DNA of 64,000 bases from Beggiatoa alba B18LD (lineage in GTDB: Bacteria > Pseudomonadota > Gammaproteobacteria > Beggiatoales > Beggiatoaceae). This document shows, in pieces, positions 36,883-46,900 of this stretch. Position numbers and translations under genes: made by a program. The notes under the pieces are model-generated. The model saw only the letters and a program-made list of their open reading frames with translations, was not told the DNA's origin and searched no databases. How positions within the stretch are numbered: position 1 is the stretch's first letter; the number at the start of each line of letters is the position of its first letter. The DNA lies in assembly GCF_000245015.1 (NCBI RefSeq), contig NZ_JH600070.1:2142634-2206633 (forward strand). The letters run 5' to 3'.

Positions 36883-39273
36883 ATGAAATTCAGCGAACAA
36901 TGGTTAAGAACTTGGGTCAATCCCCAAATGACAACAACGGAACTTGTCGACTGCTTAACAATGGCAGGCTTAGAAGTTGATGATGTGGAAACCGTCGCCC
37001 CTGCATTTGATAATGTTGTCGTTGGTGAAGTGCTAACCATTGAACGCCATCCCGATGCAGAAAAACTCAAAGTTTGCCAAGTCAATACAGGTACAGAATC
37101 CCCATTAACCATCGTCTGTGGGGCAAGCAACGTACAAGCTGGAATGAAAGTCCCCGTTGCCCTAATAGGTGCTGTTTTACCGAATGATATTCGCATTAAA
37201 AAAAGCAAACTACGCGGTGTAGAATCACATGGAATGCTTTGCTCCGCCAAAGAACTAGGACTTGCTGAAACCTCCAACGGTTTAATGCCACTACCTGCCG
37301 ATGCCCCTATCGGTATTTCTATTCGCCAATACTTAAACCTAGACGATAGCAGTATCATCATTGAACTAACGCCGAATCGTGGCGACTGCTTAAGCATTCA
37401 AGGGATTGCCCACGAAGTAAAAGCCCTCACAGGCGTGACATTAACCGCGCCAGAAATACCTGCTATTCCTGCACGCATTACAGATACATTTCACGTTCAT
37501 ATTGAAAATAGCCAAGGCTGTCCCCGCTATCTTGGTCGGGTCGTGCGTGGTATCAACCCCAAAGCCACAACCCCACTCTGGATGCAAGAACGCCTCCGCC
37601 GTGGCGATATTCGCAACATTAACCCCATTGTTGACATCACCAATTACATCCTATTAGAGCTGGGGCAACCCATGCACGCCTTTGATTTTAATAAATTACA
37701 AGGCGGGATTATTGTCCGTTTGGCAAAACAAGGCGAAAAACTCACCCTCTTAAATGAACAGAGCATAGCACTCGACCCACAAACACTCGTCATTGCCGAC
37801 GAACACCACCCCCTAGCCATTGCAGGCGTTATGGGCGGTGCAGGCTCAGGCGTGACCGATGACACCGTCGACATCTTCTTTGAAAGTGCCTTTTTTGCCC
37901 CCCAACAATTAGCAGGCTGTGCCAGACGTTACGGCTTACATACCGACTCATCCCACCGATTCGAACGCGGTGTCGACCCACAATTACAACGCATCGCCCT
38001 AGAACGAGCGACCGCGTTACTACTCGACATCGCAGGCGGACAAGCAGGCGCAATTATCGAAGTTGCCGATGATGCCCAACTCCCCAAACCTGCCACCGTC
38101 ACTGTACGCCAGCAACGCATTCAAACCCTGCTTGGCTATTCCTTTACAGCCGAACAAATCACCGATATTCTGCACCGCCTCAACATGCACGTCGAACAAC
38201 AAGGCGATACATGGCAAGTCACCCCCCCAAGCTACCGCTTTGACATCGCCATAGAAGTCGACATTATCGAAGAAATTGCCCGCGTTTACGGCTATCACAA
38301 CATTCCAGCCCGTCCGCCCCGTGGGAATTTTGTCATGCAAGCCATTCCCAGCGTCAACCTGCAACAACTGCGAGAAGTGCTCATACAACAAGGCTATTAC
38401 GAAGCGATTACTTACAGCTTCGTCGACGTTGACTTACAAAAACAACTCACCCCCCATCATGCAGGACTTGCCCTAGCAAATCCCATTGCCAAACGCCAAG
38501 ACAACCCAACCGCTATCGACATGTCCGTGATGCGTACCACGCTCTGGACAGGACTTTTACAAACGGCCCAATACAACCTCACCCGCCAACAAAGCCGTGT
38601 CCGTTTATTTGAAACAGGTCTGCGCTTTATCCCTACGGCAGAAGGACTAAAACAAGAGCGCGTTATCTCTGGCATTGTCACGGGTAGCCGTTACCCCGAA
38701 CAATGGGGTTTATCCCAACTCAATACCGACTTTTACGATATAAAAGCAGATGTTGAAAACCTACTAGCCGTTAGCCGTAAAACCTACCGCTTTACAGCAA
38801 GTACACACCCCGCATTACATCCAGGACAAACCGCAGAAATCTATCAAGATGATGTACTTGTTGGCATTATTGGTGCATTACATCCACAGTTGCAACAACA
38901 ATTAGACTTTACCCAACCTGTCTATCTGTTCGAATTGCAACTCGCCACCCTGAGCCACGCAGAAACCCCCGTGTACAACGACGTTTCTAAATACCCCTCA
39001 GTGCGGCGTGATTTAGCAGTTGTCATCCAACATACGGTAACTGCTGATAAAGTTTTAGCTTGCGTACGCCAAGCCGCACCTGATTTCCTCACAGAGGTTA
39101 ATCTTTTCGATGTTTATCAGGGGAAAGGCATCGAAGATGGCAAAAAAAGTTTGGCAATAGGCTTGATTTTTCAAGAAATTTCCCGCAATCTAACAGAGTC
39201 GGAAATCGACAAAACCCTAGAACAAATACTGAGTTCCCTAGAACATCAGTTAGACGCACAATTAAGGAAGTAA
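36883..39273 (+). CDS. pheT: Phenylalanine-tRNA ligase beta subunit
   Basis: Beta subunit of PheRS, carrying tRNA-binding and editing domains. The 796 residues show the EMAP/OB tRNA-binding domain (about 40-150, [12 protein letters not shown] and [11 protein letters not shown]), the B3/B4 editing module (about 210-400, [22 protein letters not shown]), the B5 domain, the catalytic-like domain and the C-terminal anticodon-binding fold ([12 protein letters not shown]). Length is normal. ihfA follows by a few bases as in E. coli, but pheS is 9.7 kb upstream. Confidence 0.97.
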   Translation: MKFSEQWLRTWVNPQMTTTELVDCLTMAGLEVDDVETVAPAFDNVVVGEVLTIERHPDAEKLKVCQVNTGTESPLTIVCGASNVQAGMKVPVALIGAVLPNDIRIKKSKLRGVESHGMLCSAKELGLAETSNGLMPLPADAPIGISIRQYLNLDDSSIIIELTPNRGDCLSIQGIAHEVKALTGVTLTAPEIPAIPARITDTFHVHIENSQGCPRYLGRVVRGINPKATTPLWMQERLRRGDIRNINPIVDITNYILLELGQPMHAFDFNKLQGGIIVRLAKQGEKLTLLNEQSIALDPQTLVIADEHHPLAIAGVMGGAGSGVTDDTVDIFFESAFFAPQQLAGCARRYGLHTDSSHRFERGVDPQLQRIALERATALLLDIAGGQAGAIIEVADDAQLPKPATVTVRQQRIQTLLGYSFTAEQITDILHRLNMHVEQQGDTWQVTPPSYRFDIAIEVDIIEEIARVYGYHNIPARPPRGNFVMQAIPSVNLQQLREVLIQQGYYEAITYSFVDVDLQKQLTPHHAGLALANPIAKRQDNPTAIDMSVMRTTLWTGLLQTAQYNLTRQQSRVRLFETGLRFIPTAEGLKQERVISGIVTGSRYPEQWGLSQLNTDFYDIKADVENLLAVSRKTYRFTASTHPALHPGQTAEIYQDDVLVGIIGALHPQLQQQLDFTQPVYLFELQLATLSHAETPVYNDVSKYPSVRRDLAVVIQHTVTADKVLACVRQAAPDFLTEVNLFDVYQGKGIEDGKKSLAIGLIFQEISRNLTESEIDKTLEQILSSLEHQLDAQLRK

Positions 39274-39277
39274 TGTG

Positions 39278-39580
39278 ATGGCATTAACAAAAGCAGCAAT
39301 GGCAGAAAGATTGTTTGACGAAATGGGTCTAAACAAACGCGAAGCCAAAGAAATGGTTGACTTATTTTTCGAAGAAATTCGCACCGCTTTAGAAAAAGGT
39401 GAACAAGTCAAACTGTCTGGATTTGGTAATTTTGACTTACGTAACAAAAACCAACGTCCTGGACGTAACCCCAAAACAGGGGAAGAGATTCCAATTAGCG
39501 CACGTCGTGTGGTAACCTTTAGACCAGGGCAAAAACTTCGCGCACGAGTAGAAGAGTATGCTGGAACCATCGAACAATAA
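39278..39580 (+). CDS. ihfA: Integration host factor subunit alpha
   Basis: Partner of IhfB in the sequence-specific DNA-bending heterodimer. ATG 39278 gives 100 residues starting [46 protein letters not shown] and the arm [25 protein letters not shown] are diagnostic. The downstream MerR gene starts inside its last 23 bases, so the two are translationally linked. Confidence 0.96.
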   Translation: MALTKAAMAERLFDEMGLNKREAKEMVDLFFEEIRTALEKGEQVKLSGFGNFDLRNKNQRPGRNPKTGEEIPISARRVVTFRPGQKLRARVEEYAGTIEQ

Positions 39581-39914
39581 TGAACTTCCTGTTATTCCCG
39601 GTAAACGATATTTCACCATTGGTGAAGTTAGCGATTTATGTGCAGTAAAACCGCATGTACTGCGTTACTGGGAGCAGGAATTCCCCCAATTAAAACCGAT
39701 TAAGCGTCGTGGTAACCGACGCTATTATCAGCGGCAAGATGTGGTTTTAATTCGTCAAATTCGCACCTTGCTGTATGAAGAAGGTTTTACCATTGGTGGC
39801 GCGAAACAGCGATTATTGGGCGATAGTCCAGAAAATAACTTGCAACAAGGACAGCACATTATCCAACAACTTCGTGCTGAACTTGAAGAAGTTTTATACC
39901 TTCTACAATGCTAG
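39558..39914 (+). CDS. MerR-family transcriptional regulator (downstream of ihfA)
   Basis: A 118-residue protein with an N-terminal MerR helix-turn-helix ([26 protein letters not shown], then [20 protein letters not shown]) and a dimerisation helix at the C-terminus. No metal- or ligand-binding cysteines are present apart from the last residue. This small MerR protein is found next to ihfA across many gammaproteobacteria; its role is not well defined. Confidence 0.9.
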   Translation: MLEPSNNNELPVIPGKRYFTIGEVSDLCAVKPHVLRYWEQEFPQLKPIKRRGNRRYYQRQDVVLIRQIRTLLYEEGFTIGGAKQRLLGDSPENNLQQGQHIIQQLRAELEEVLYLLQC

Positions 39915-39921
39915 TTAGCTA

Positions 39922-39956
39922 ATTGTCGTCCTATGCACAATTCATAGGACGACAAT
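39922..39956 (+). terminator. Strong hairpin after the merR gene
   Basis: A perfect 14-bp stem, ATTGTCGTCCTATG (39922-39935) and CATAGGACGACAAT (39943-39956), loop CACAATT. No T run follows, but the stability and position suggest a terminator for the pheT-ihfA-merR transcript. Confidence 0.65.
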
Positions 39957-40018
39957 GTCAAACGCTGTCCCTTATCTATTTTTACATTCTCCCCTCCCCC
40001 AATATTCATCTACAGACC

Positions 40019-40657
40019 ATGTCTAGCTTACGAATCGGTATCGGCGGCCCTGTCGGGTCAGGTAAAACAGCCCTAGTGGATACACTCTGTAAAAATCTAC
40101 GAGACCGCTACGAAATCGCGGTTGTCACTAACGATATTTACACCAAAGAGGACGCACAATTTTTAATGCGTAGCCAAGCCCTAGCCGTCGAGCGAATTAT
40201 TGGCGTAGAAACGGGTGGCTGTCCGCATACTGCAATTCGAGAAGATGCCTCCATGAATTTGGTCGCAGTTGACCAACTCAATCGAACCTTTCCTAACCTA
40301 CAAATTATCTTTATAGAAAGCGGTGGCGACAATCTAAGCGCGACTTTTAGCCCCGAATTATCTGACTTAACCCTTTATGTAATTGATGTTGCCGCAGGTG
40401 ATAAAATCCCGCGTAAAGGTGGACCAGGAATTACCAAATCTGATTTATTAGTTATTAATAAAATCGACCTCGCCCCTTATGTTGGTGCATCCTTAGAAGT
40501 GATGGAGCGCGACGCACGCAAAATGCGCGGTACAAAACCGTTTATCTTTTCCAATTTAAAAACAGGGGAAGGATTAGCCGCAATTATTGAATTTATTGAA
40601 ACGGCAGGCGGGATAAAAAGCCAAAACGAACCACCTGTTCATAATGATAAGCATTAA
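40019..40657 (+). CDS. ureG: Urease accessory GTPase UreG (orphan)
   Basis: SIMIBI-class GTPase that delivers nickel during urease maturation. The 212-residue protein has the P-loop [13 protein letters not shown], the CPH metal motif ([15 protein letters not shown]), the [17 protein letters not shown] switch region and [11 protein letters not shown]. All look intact. ATG 40019 gives the standard start [10 protein letters not shown]; an upstream in-frame start would read through the preceding hairpin. No ureABCDEF genes are in the window, so it may serve a remote urease operon or have another metal-delivery role. Confidence 0.9.
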   Translation: MSSLRIGIGGPVGSGKTALVDTLCKNLRDRYEIAVVTNDIYTKEDAQFLMRSQALAVERIIGVETGGCPHTAIREDASMNLVAVDQLNRTFPNLQIIFIESGGDNLSATFSPELSDLTLYVIDVAAGDKIPRKGGPGITKSDLLVINKIDLAPYVGASLEVMERDARKMRGTKPFIFSNLKTGEGLAAIIEFIETAGGIKSQNEPPVHNDKH

Positions 40658-40751
40658 GATACCAACTCAACATCCTGTTTTAAAGCCTTCATATCAATTT
40701 TAGAAGGGTTGTTACGTGTGCATTTGGTTTATCTGACTACGCTTACTATTT

Positions 40752-40981
40752 AACCCAAGTTCGGCGATATTTATAAAATAAAACAGAGACCTGCTAGGTT
40801 TTGAAAAGCTAGCAGGTCTTTTTTTGTCTGAATCAGGATTCACAGAATTTTCAGAATTAGCAGGATTAAAAAGCGTGATTTGCCTTAATTTCTTGGTTTA
40901 AGGGGTTTAAATCCTGTTAATTCTGAAAATCCTGATTCAGACAAACGCTTGTCTTTTTGAAAAATTTCGCAGAAATCAGGT
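40752..40981. mobile_element. Palindromic MITE-like element, copy 5
   Basis: Starts AACCCAAGTTCGGCGA, contains the CTAGGTTTTGAAAAGCTAG dyad and the GTCTGAATCAGG/CCTGATTCAGAC hairpin, and ends TTTCGCAGAAATCAGGT. The gap 40658-41015 holds nothing else recognisable. Confidence 0.8.
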
Positions 40982-41015
40982 GAGTAAGAACGAAAAAAAT
41001 TTTAATACAGCTTGA

Positions 41016-42299
41016 TTATTTCAAAACTTGTAAAGGACTAGCAGTGCTAGCTAATCTGGCGATAATGAAATACCAAAAAGATTTTTTTATAAAATTACCA
41101 AATAAAATGAAGAAAACGAGTAAAAAGATACTATTAATAAATAGCTGATAACTTATCCAAAATAAATCATTATTTTCTAGGTGGTTAGTCACTTTTGAAA
41201 GTTGCAAAGAACTGTCTATTAAGGTTTGTTCAAGCTGGTTTTGCTCTATTGCTAATTGCTGACGTTGTGCCCGTAAAATATCTAACTCTATAATCAGTGC
41301 ATTTTGTTCTTTCAAATCACCACGCAATTTTTTAATTTTTTCTGTTAACGTTGCAATTTGCATTTCAATCAGCGGAAATACCTTGCTACGTTTTTCATTT
41401 TCATCTGTAATCATTGCACTAGCTTGTTCTAGCTGTATTTTAGCACTAATGAGTTGTCCATAATGTTGTTTTACCGCATCTAGCTCCCCTATCATTTGAT
41501 TAAGTTCATTTTTCCAACGGCGATGCTCAAAAAACTCAAGTGTTGAATGTGGTTCTTTGCCTTGAACTCTGATGATTCCATCATTAAGCCCATTAATTTT
41601 TCTGGATAAATCCGCTATTTGTATTTCCCACATTTTTAACGTTTGTTTATGTTTTTCATTTTCTTGAGATGTATCAGCAATAATTTTTTCGTGCTTCCCA
41701 CGTTCTTCTGCTAATTGCTGACGTTGTGTGCGTAAATCATCGAGTTCTTTCATCATCTGCGTATTTGCATGACCTGATAGCTTAATGGTTGCACGTATCC
41801 CTTTAATTTTATTGGTAAACTCTGTTGTTTGCGTTTGAATCTCCTGAATTTTCTGTTGATTAATCTTTCTTTGTCTTGATAGAACCTTATTACACTCATC
41901 AGTTTGTTCATTAAAACTTGAAATAAGTGCGTTTTGTTGCGTTATAAAAATGGACTCTCCTTTTTTCCAAAAAAAATAATCAATAGGATTTAAAAAAGGA
42001 TTGGGGGGTTCTAAGCGATTTAAAAATTGTTTCGTCGATTGGTCTAAGCGGTTGGCAATGCCTGACACTGTGGTACAAGCCACTTCAAGAGAGGATATAA
42101 CTGTATTGTTTAAGGTTATCGCAATGGGTTTATTGAGTTGTTGCTCAATTTGCATTGTCAGGGTTGGTAAACTTTCTTGAGTGATGGTATTACTTGCCCA
42201 TTGGAAAGAGAGTACCATTAGAAAAAATACAATAGAAATTAACGCTATAACAATACATTTGTAAATTAACCACGCAATAACATCAAAAATTAATTTCAT
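41016..42299 (-). CDS. Membrane protein with a long coiled coil, unknown function
   Basis: A 427-residue protein with a transmembrane segment at each end (about residues 9-31 and 385-408) and, between them, some 250 residues of predicted coiled coil (heptad-like repeats with many Q, E, K and L; the phrase LRTQRQQLAEE near 195 recurs as LRAQRQQLAIEQ near 348). The segment between anchors is probably periplasmic or cytoplasmic as a hairpin. I recognise no family. It is bounded by mobile-element copies on both sides and may be accessory. Confidence 0.65.
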   Translation of the reverse strand: MKLIFDVIAWLIYKCIVIALISIVFFLMVLSFQWASNTITQESLPTLTMQIEQQLNKPIAITLNNTVISSLEVACTTVSGIANRLDQSTKQFLNRLEPPNPFLNPIDYFFWKKGESIFITQQNALISSFNEQTDECNKVLSRQRKINQQKIQEIQTQTTEFTNKIKGIRATIKLSGHANTQMMKELDDLRTQRQQLAEERGKHEKIIADTSQENEKHKQTLKMWEIQIADLSRKINGLNDGIIRVQGKEPHSTLEFFEHRRWKNELNQMIGELDAVKQHYGQLISAKIQLEQASAMITDENEKRSKVFPLIEMQIATLTEKIKKLRGDLKEQNALIIELDILRAQRQQLAIEQNQLEQTLIDSSLQLSKVTNHLENNDLFWISYQLFINSIFLLVFFILFGNFIKKSFWYFIIARLASTASPLQVLK

Positions 42300-42431
42300 T
42301 ATTTAGTACTCTTAATTAATAAAACAAACCAGTAATGAATAAAGAAAATGCTATTTTTTAGCTATAGCAAATGCACCATAAAGTGATTTAAAGTTAAGAC
42401 GGTTCTCTGCATCGTTTTATTAAGATTAAAA

Positions 42432-42575
42432 AACTGTCTGAATCAGGGTTTTCAGGATTTAAACCCACAAAATAAAAAAACTAACGTGAATTAATCTTTT
42501 AAATCCTGCTAATTCAGAAAATTCTAATTCAGACAAAGGCTTGTCTTTTTAACAGAAACTCGCAAAACTCAGGTT
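42432..42575. mobile_element. Palindromic MITE-like element, partial copy 6
   Basis: Contains CTGTCTGAATCAGGG, the matching AATTCAGAC arm and the outer end AACAGAAACTCGC...CTCAGGTT. The CTAGG dyad and the other end are missing. It ends 10 bases before the next ATG. The rest of 42300-42431 shows no gene. Confidence 0.7.
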
Positions 42576-42585
42576 AAATAATATA

Positions 42586-43116
42586 ATGCAACGTCAACTC
42601 GTTTTATACATTGCAAGCAGTTTAGATGGTTATATTGCTAAACCTAATGATGATTTAAGTTTTCTTTCATTGGTTGAACAAGCAGGAGAAGATTATGGAT
42701 ATCAAACCTTTATTGATAGCGTTGATACGATCATTTTAGGGCGGAAAACGTATGATTGGGTGATGAAGCAAGTAACCATTTTTCCGCATCACGATAAGAC
42801 GACATATGTTATTACTCATCAGGTACGCTCAAGTGAAGGTAATCTGCATTTTTATACAGGTAACTTACGCACGTTAATTCAACAGTTAAAAGCTGAACAG
42901 GGAAAAAATATTTTTTGTGATGGTGGGGCTGAAATCGTTAATTTGTTATTGCAGGAACAATTATTTGATAGGCTCATCATATCAATTATTCCTGTCTTGG
43001 TTGGAGAAGGGATTAAGTTATTTAAAACGGGAATTCCTGAAAAACGGTTAAAATTACTAGCAGCAAAATCTTTCACAACAGGGCTGGTACAACTGCATTA
43101 TCATGTTGAGCCATAA
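42586..43116 (+). CDS. Dihydrofolate reductase family protein (RibD C-terminal domain)
   Basis: A 176-residue NADPH-binding-fold protein. The start RQLVLYIASSLDGYIAKP, the IILGRKTYDWVMKQ strand-helix and the C-terminal LIISIIPVLVGEGIKLF segment define the stand-alone RibD_C/YyaP/YwjB-like reductase group. The physiological substrate is not known. No good ribosome site precedes it except AGG within the end of the adjacent mobile element. A bidirectional terminator follows. Confidence 0.87.
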   Translation: MQRQLVLYIASSLDGYIAKPNDDLSFLSLVEQAGEDYGYQTFIDSVDTIILGRKTYDWVMKQVTIFPHHDKTTYVITHQVRSSEGNLHFYTGNLRTLIQQLKAEQGKNIFCDGGAEIVNLLLQEQLFDRLIISIIPVLVGEGIKLFKTGIPEKRLKLLAAKSFTTGLVQLHYHVEP

Positions 43117-43152
43117 AAAAAACCAGACCGCATACATAAGTCTGGTTTTTTT
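43117..43152. terminator. Bidirectional terminator
   Basis: AACCAGAC and GTCTGGTT form the stem, with A run on the left and T run on the right, between convergent genes (the reductase and cytochrome c4). Confidence 0.88.
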
Positions 43153-43227
43153 AAAAATGAAAGCGCGAAATAACGTCTTTGATAAGAAAGCGTAATGTCG
43201 TCCTTTAGTTTACTTGCCTATTTTAAC

Positions 43228-43875
43228 TTAGTGTAAACCTGCAATATATTCTGCAAGGGCGGCTATTTCTTCTGTTGACATTTTTTGTGCAATTTGGCGC
43301 ATCATCAATTTTGTTGATTGATCAGATTTGCTACCACGTGCACCGCTTTTATAGTCTTCCAATTGTTTTTGTACATATTTAGTGTGTTGTCCACTGAGGG
43401 CAGGATATTTTGCTGCACCATTCCCGCTGCCTTTAGGTCCATGACAGCCTATACATGCGGGTAAACCTGTACTTTGATTGCCACCACGATAAATTTTTTC
43501 ACCTTTTAATGCGAGCTCTTCATTGGCTGCAGCATTCGGTTTTTTAGTTTGACTGGCAAAGTAAGCAGATAAATCAGCAATTTCTTGCTCGCTTAAAGCC
43601 ATTGCTTGTGGTGTCATTAATGCGTTATCCCGAACGCCTGCTTTAAAATCATGCAGTTGCTGAGTCGTATAGTTAGCATGTTGACTCGCTAAACTAGGCC
43701 ATTCTGGATTGGCGCTATTACCGTCTGCGCCATGACAGGCAACACAGACTGTGGTTGCTTTGGCTTTACCTGCCTCGGCATTGCCAACAATCGCGCCGTT
43801 ATTTGCTGCTTGTTCTGTCGCATAGACGAAAGGACTACCAAGCAAAATGTAGAGTGCTAAAGTCAGTTTCTTCAT
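43228..43875 (-). CDS. Dihaem cytochrome c4-type protein
   Basis: A periplasmic electron carrier of 215 residues with a signal peptide (cleavage after VYA at residue 19), two haem c motifs (CVACH at Cys44-His48 and CIGCH in the second half) and downstream methionine ligands in each domain (LMTPQAMALS and KLMMRQIAQKM). The two homologous halves are as in cytochrome c4, which donates electrons to terminal oxidases including cbb3 types; this fits the CcoG/FixH genes elsewhere in the window. Confidence 0.92.
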   Translation of the reverse strand: MKKLTLALYILLGSPFVYATEQAANNGAIVGNAEAGKAKATTVCVACHGADGNSANPEWPSLASQHANYTTQQLHDFKAGVRDNALMTPQAMALSEQEIADLSAYFASQTKKPNAAANEELALKGEKIYRGGNQSTGLPACIGCHGPKGSGNGAAKYPALSGQHTKYVQKQLEDYKSGARGSKSDQSTKLMMRQIAQKMSTEEIAALAEYIAGLH

Positions 43876-43989
43876 TAACTTAATTCCATAGATACGTCAA
43901 CCAAAGGAAACGCTATATTATCATTGAATGAAGGGAATTGAAAAAGGCTCATAGGGATTTTTTCAGACGTTCACTGTTTTTCGCGTTAT

Positions 43990-46900
43990 TTATTTCACTT
44001 TTTCTACCGATGTTTTCAAATACTGTTGAATCAGATTTAGCAATTGTTTGAGGCTAAACGGTTTACTGATGTAGTCATTCATCCCGACTGTTAAGCATTG
44101 TTCACGATCACCGGGCATTGTGAGTGCAGTCATCGCTATAATGGGTAAATCCGTATATTGGGGATTTAAGCGAATTTGTCGTGTTGCTTCGAGTCCATCC
44201 ATCCCTGGCATTTGTACATCCATTAAAATTAAATCAGGACGTTCTTCTTGTAAGCGTTCTAGTGCTTCTGTTCCTGTTCGTGCAACTTTAACTCGATAAT
44301 GATGCGCAACTAAGTAGTCAATCACGACCATGATGTTATTCAAATGGTCTTCTGCAACTAGAATTAACGGATTAGTGTCTGCAATAGAAACTGTTTTTTC
44401 TCCCCCTTTAGGCAAGGCAGTTTCTTGAGCATGTTGTACATGGGCGCACCATTTTTCTACAGGGGCAGGCAGGGAAATGGTAAAACGGCTACCATTGCCT
44501 TTTGCACTTTCAACTGTGATGCTACCGCCATGTAGTTCTGTTAAACGGTGTACTAGCACTAAGCCTAATCCTGTGCCTTCATATTGCCGAGACAGACGGC
44601 TATCAATTTGTGTAAAGGGCTTAAAGAGTAATGGCATATCTTTTTGATCGATGCCTATCCCTCTATCCCAAACAATGAAGTGAATGGCTTGTTTTTCTGT
44701 GTCGCGTTTTACTTCTAGCCCAATTTCCCCGCCATCGGTTGTGAATTTAACTGCGTTACTGAGGAGATTTAACAAAATTTGTTTTAATCGCCGTTGATCC
44801 GCATAAATTGTGCTTGCATCGGGGTCGGCTTGGAAGTGAACTTTTAACCCTTTTTGTTCAGCTTGTTGCTTAATAAAGGTTAAACAACTCTGACATAATT
44901 CATCGATATTGGTTGTATCTAAAAGCAGTTGGACTTTACCCGCTTCAATTTTTGAAAGGTCGAGAATGTCATTAATTAATGCCAGTAAATGTTGACCACT
45001 TTCATTAATATGGCGTAGGAATTTGTGTTGTTTTTCGTTTAAATCGCCATAAACGCCTTCATTTAAAGATTCTGACATTCCTAAAATGGCATTCAGTGGG
45101 GTACGGAGTTCATGGCTCATGTTGGCAAGAAATTCATCTTTTAGACGATTTGCTTTTGCTAATTCCAGATTGGCATCGCTTAATGCTGCGGTGCGTTTTT
45201 CTACTTGTTGCGCGAGTAATAAACGTTCGGCTTTTAAAGCACTTTCTGTGCGTTTTTGTTCGGTAATATCTTGAATAACCATTAAATAATGCGCGCTGTA
45301 ACTACCATAATCTAATTGGTGAATGGTGAGTTCTAAGAATAACGCATCAAAGATAAAACTTTGTTTATAAAAGCGTGCTGTACTCGCATGTTCAATGAGA
45401 TGTGCGACTAATTTTTCATCTAAATAGCTGGTTTCTTCCGTAATTAAAAACGGCAGATAGTAATTTGCTTGTTGATTAACAAATAAAATTTTGGCAGTTT
45501 TATCAAATAAGATAACACCAACAGGTAAATACATGACAATGTTTTGTAAATCTTGTTGTTCCCGAATAAACATTTCTTGAATACGTTTAAACGCATTGGC
45601 TAAATGGTTGATCAGGATGTAGCAAAGACGTAGTTGGCTATGGGTAAAAGCATTGGACATCACTGAGCCTATCCAAAGAATGCTTTTATTTTCTATTAAG
45701 TGATGCATGCCTATTGCATTTTCTAAAGGAATATTTAGCCGATTTGCCAAGCTGTTAACGGGCACTTGTGGACTTTGCAAACTGTGCTGTTTTAACCATG
45801 TAAAGCTGATATCTCTTGCAGTTAGCGTGTGATTAGGGCTGATAGAATTAAAGCTGGAAAGAATTTCTTCTTGTATTTCTTGTAACAGGCTAGGGCTTAA
45901 CTTTTCGCGGCTAATGAGAGAGACTTTATAATTGTTTAAATTATTACTAATTAAACAGCTACAAGTCACAGCAGGTATAAGACGATATAAATGTTCATAA
46001 AAAATATTCACAACATCGTCAATATTTAAGCGGTAATTCAATTGTTGTGTAAATTCGTATAATTCACGTATTTCAAAATTACGTTGTTGTAATTCTATTT
46101 TACTTTGAGTAACTGCCATTTCAGCATATTTATAATCACTCACATCTTCAGCAATGCCGACAATTCGATAGATTTCGCCATTAGGACGATAAATAGAGTA
46201 ACTTCGGTCACGAATCCAACGAATTTGTTGGTCAGCCTTAACAATTCGATATTCTTGCGTTAACTCTGTTTGTGGATGCTGTTTAAACTGCTTGAATGTG
46301 GTCTCAACCCGCTCTTTATCTTCTGGGTGAATAATCGCTGTCCATAAATTCGGATTATTCAGAATTGCTTCATGTGTTTGTCCCCACATTTTTTGATGGC
46401 TGGGGCTGATATAAACCATCTGATTGGTGTTTACATCTAAAATATAAAACACTTCATCAATATGTTCGGCTAATTGGCGGAACTTTTCCTCACTGTCTTG
46501 TAAGGTCTGGCGTAACTGCTCGCGTTGGGTGACATTAAGGGCAAAACTTAACAGGGAAACGATCTGCCCTTGCGGGTTTAAACGAACTGAGATATACCAC
46601 TCACAAAATAAAACGCTTTTGTTTTTAGTAATATGACGGACGATGCAAGTATCTTTCTGCTTCTTCTCATGAATAATCTCATGCACCAGCCGTTTAACAA
46701 TGGGAATATCTTCTTGAAATATCCAAATTTTCGTAAACTTAAATAAATGCTGACTTAATACTTCACTGGCATACCAACCAAATAAATTTTCTGCTGTTGT
46801 TGACCAATAATTAATTTGCCCATGCGCATCCCATTCAATCACTGCAAACAGCGAATTATCCACATGAAATTGCAATGCCTCATAACTATGTGTTAGCTCA

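Noticed and set aside
39915-40018. tRNA gene after merR, as seen near ihfA in some species
   Set aside because: The sequence holds a simple 14-bp hairpin without a cloverleaf, T-loop motif or CCA-type end.
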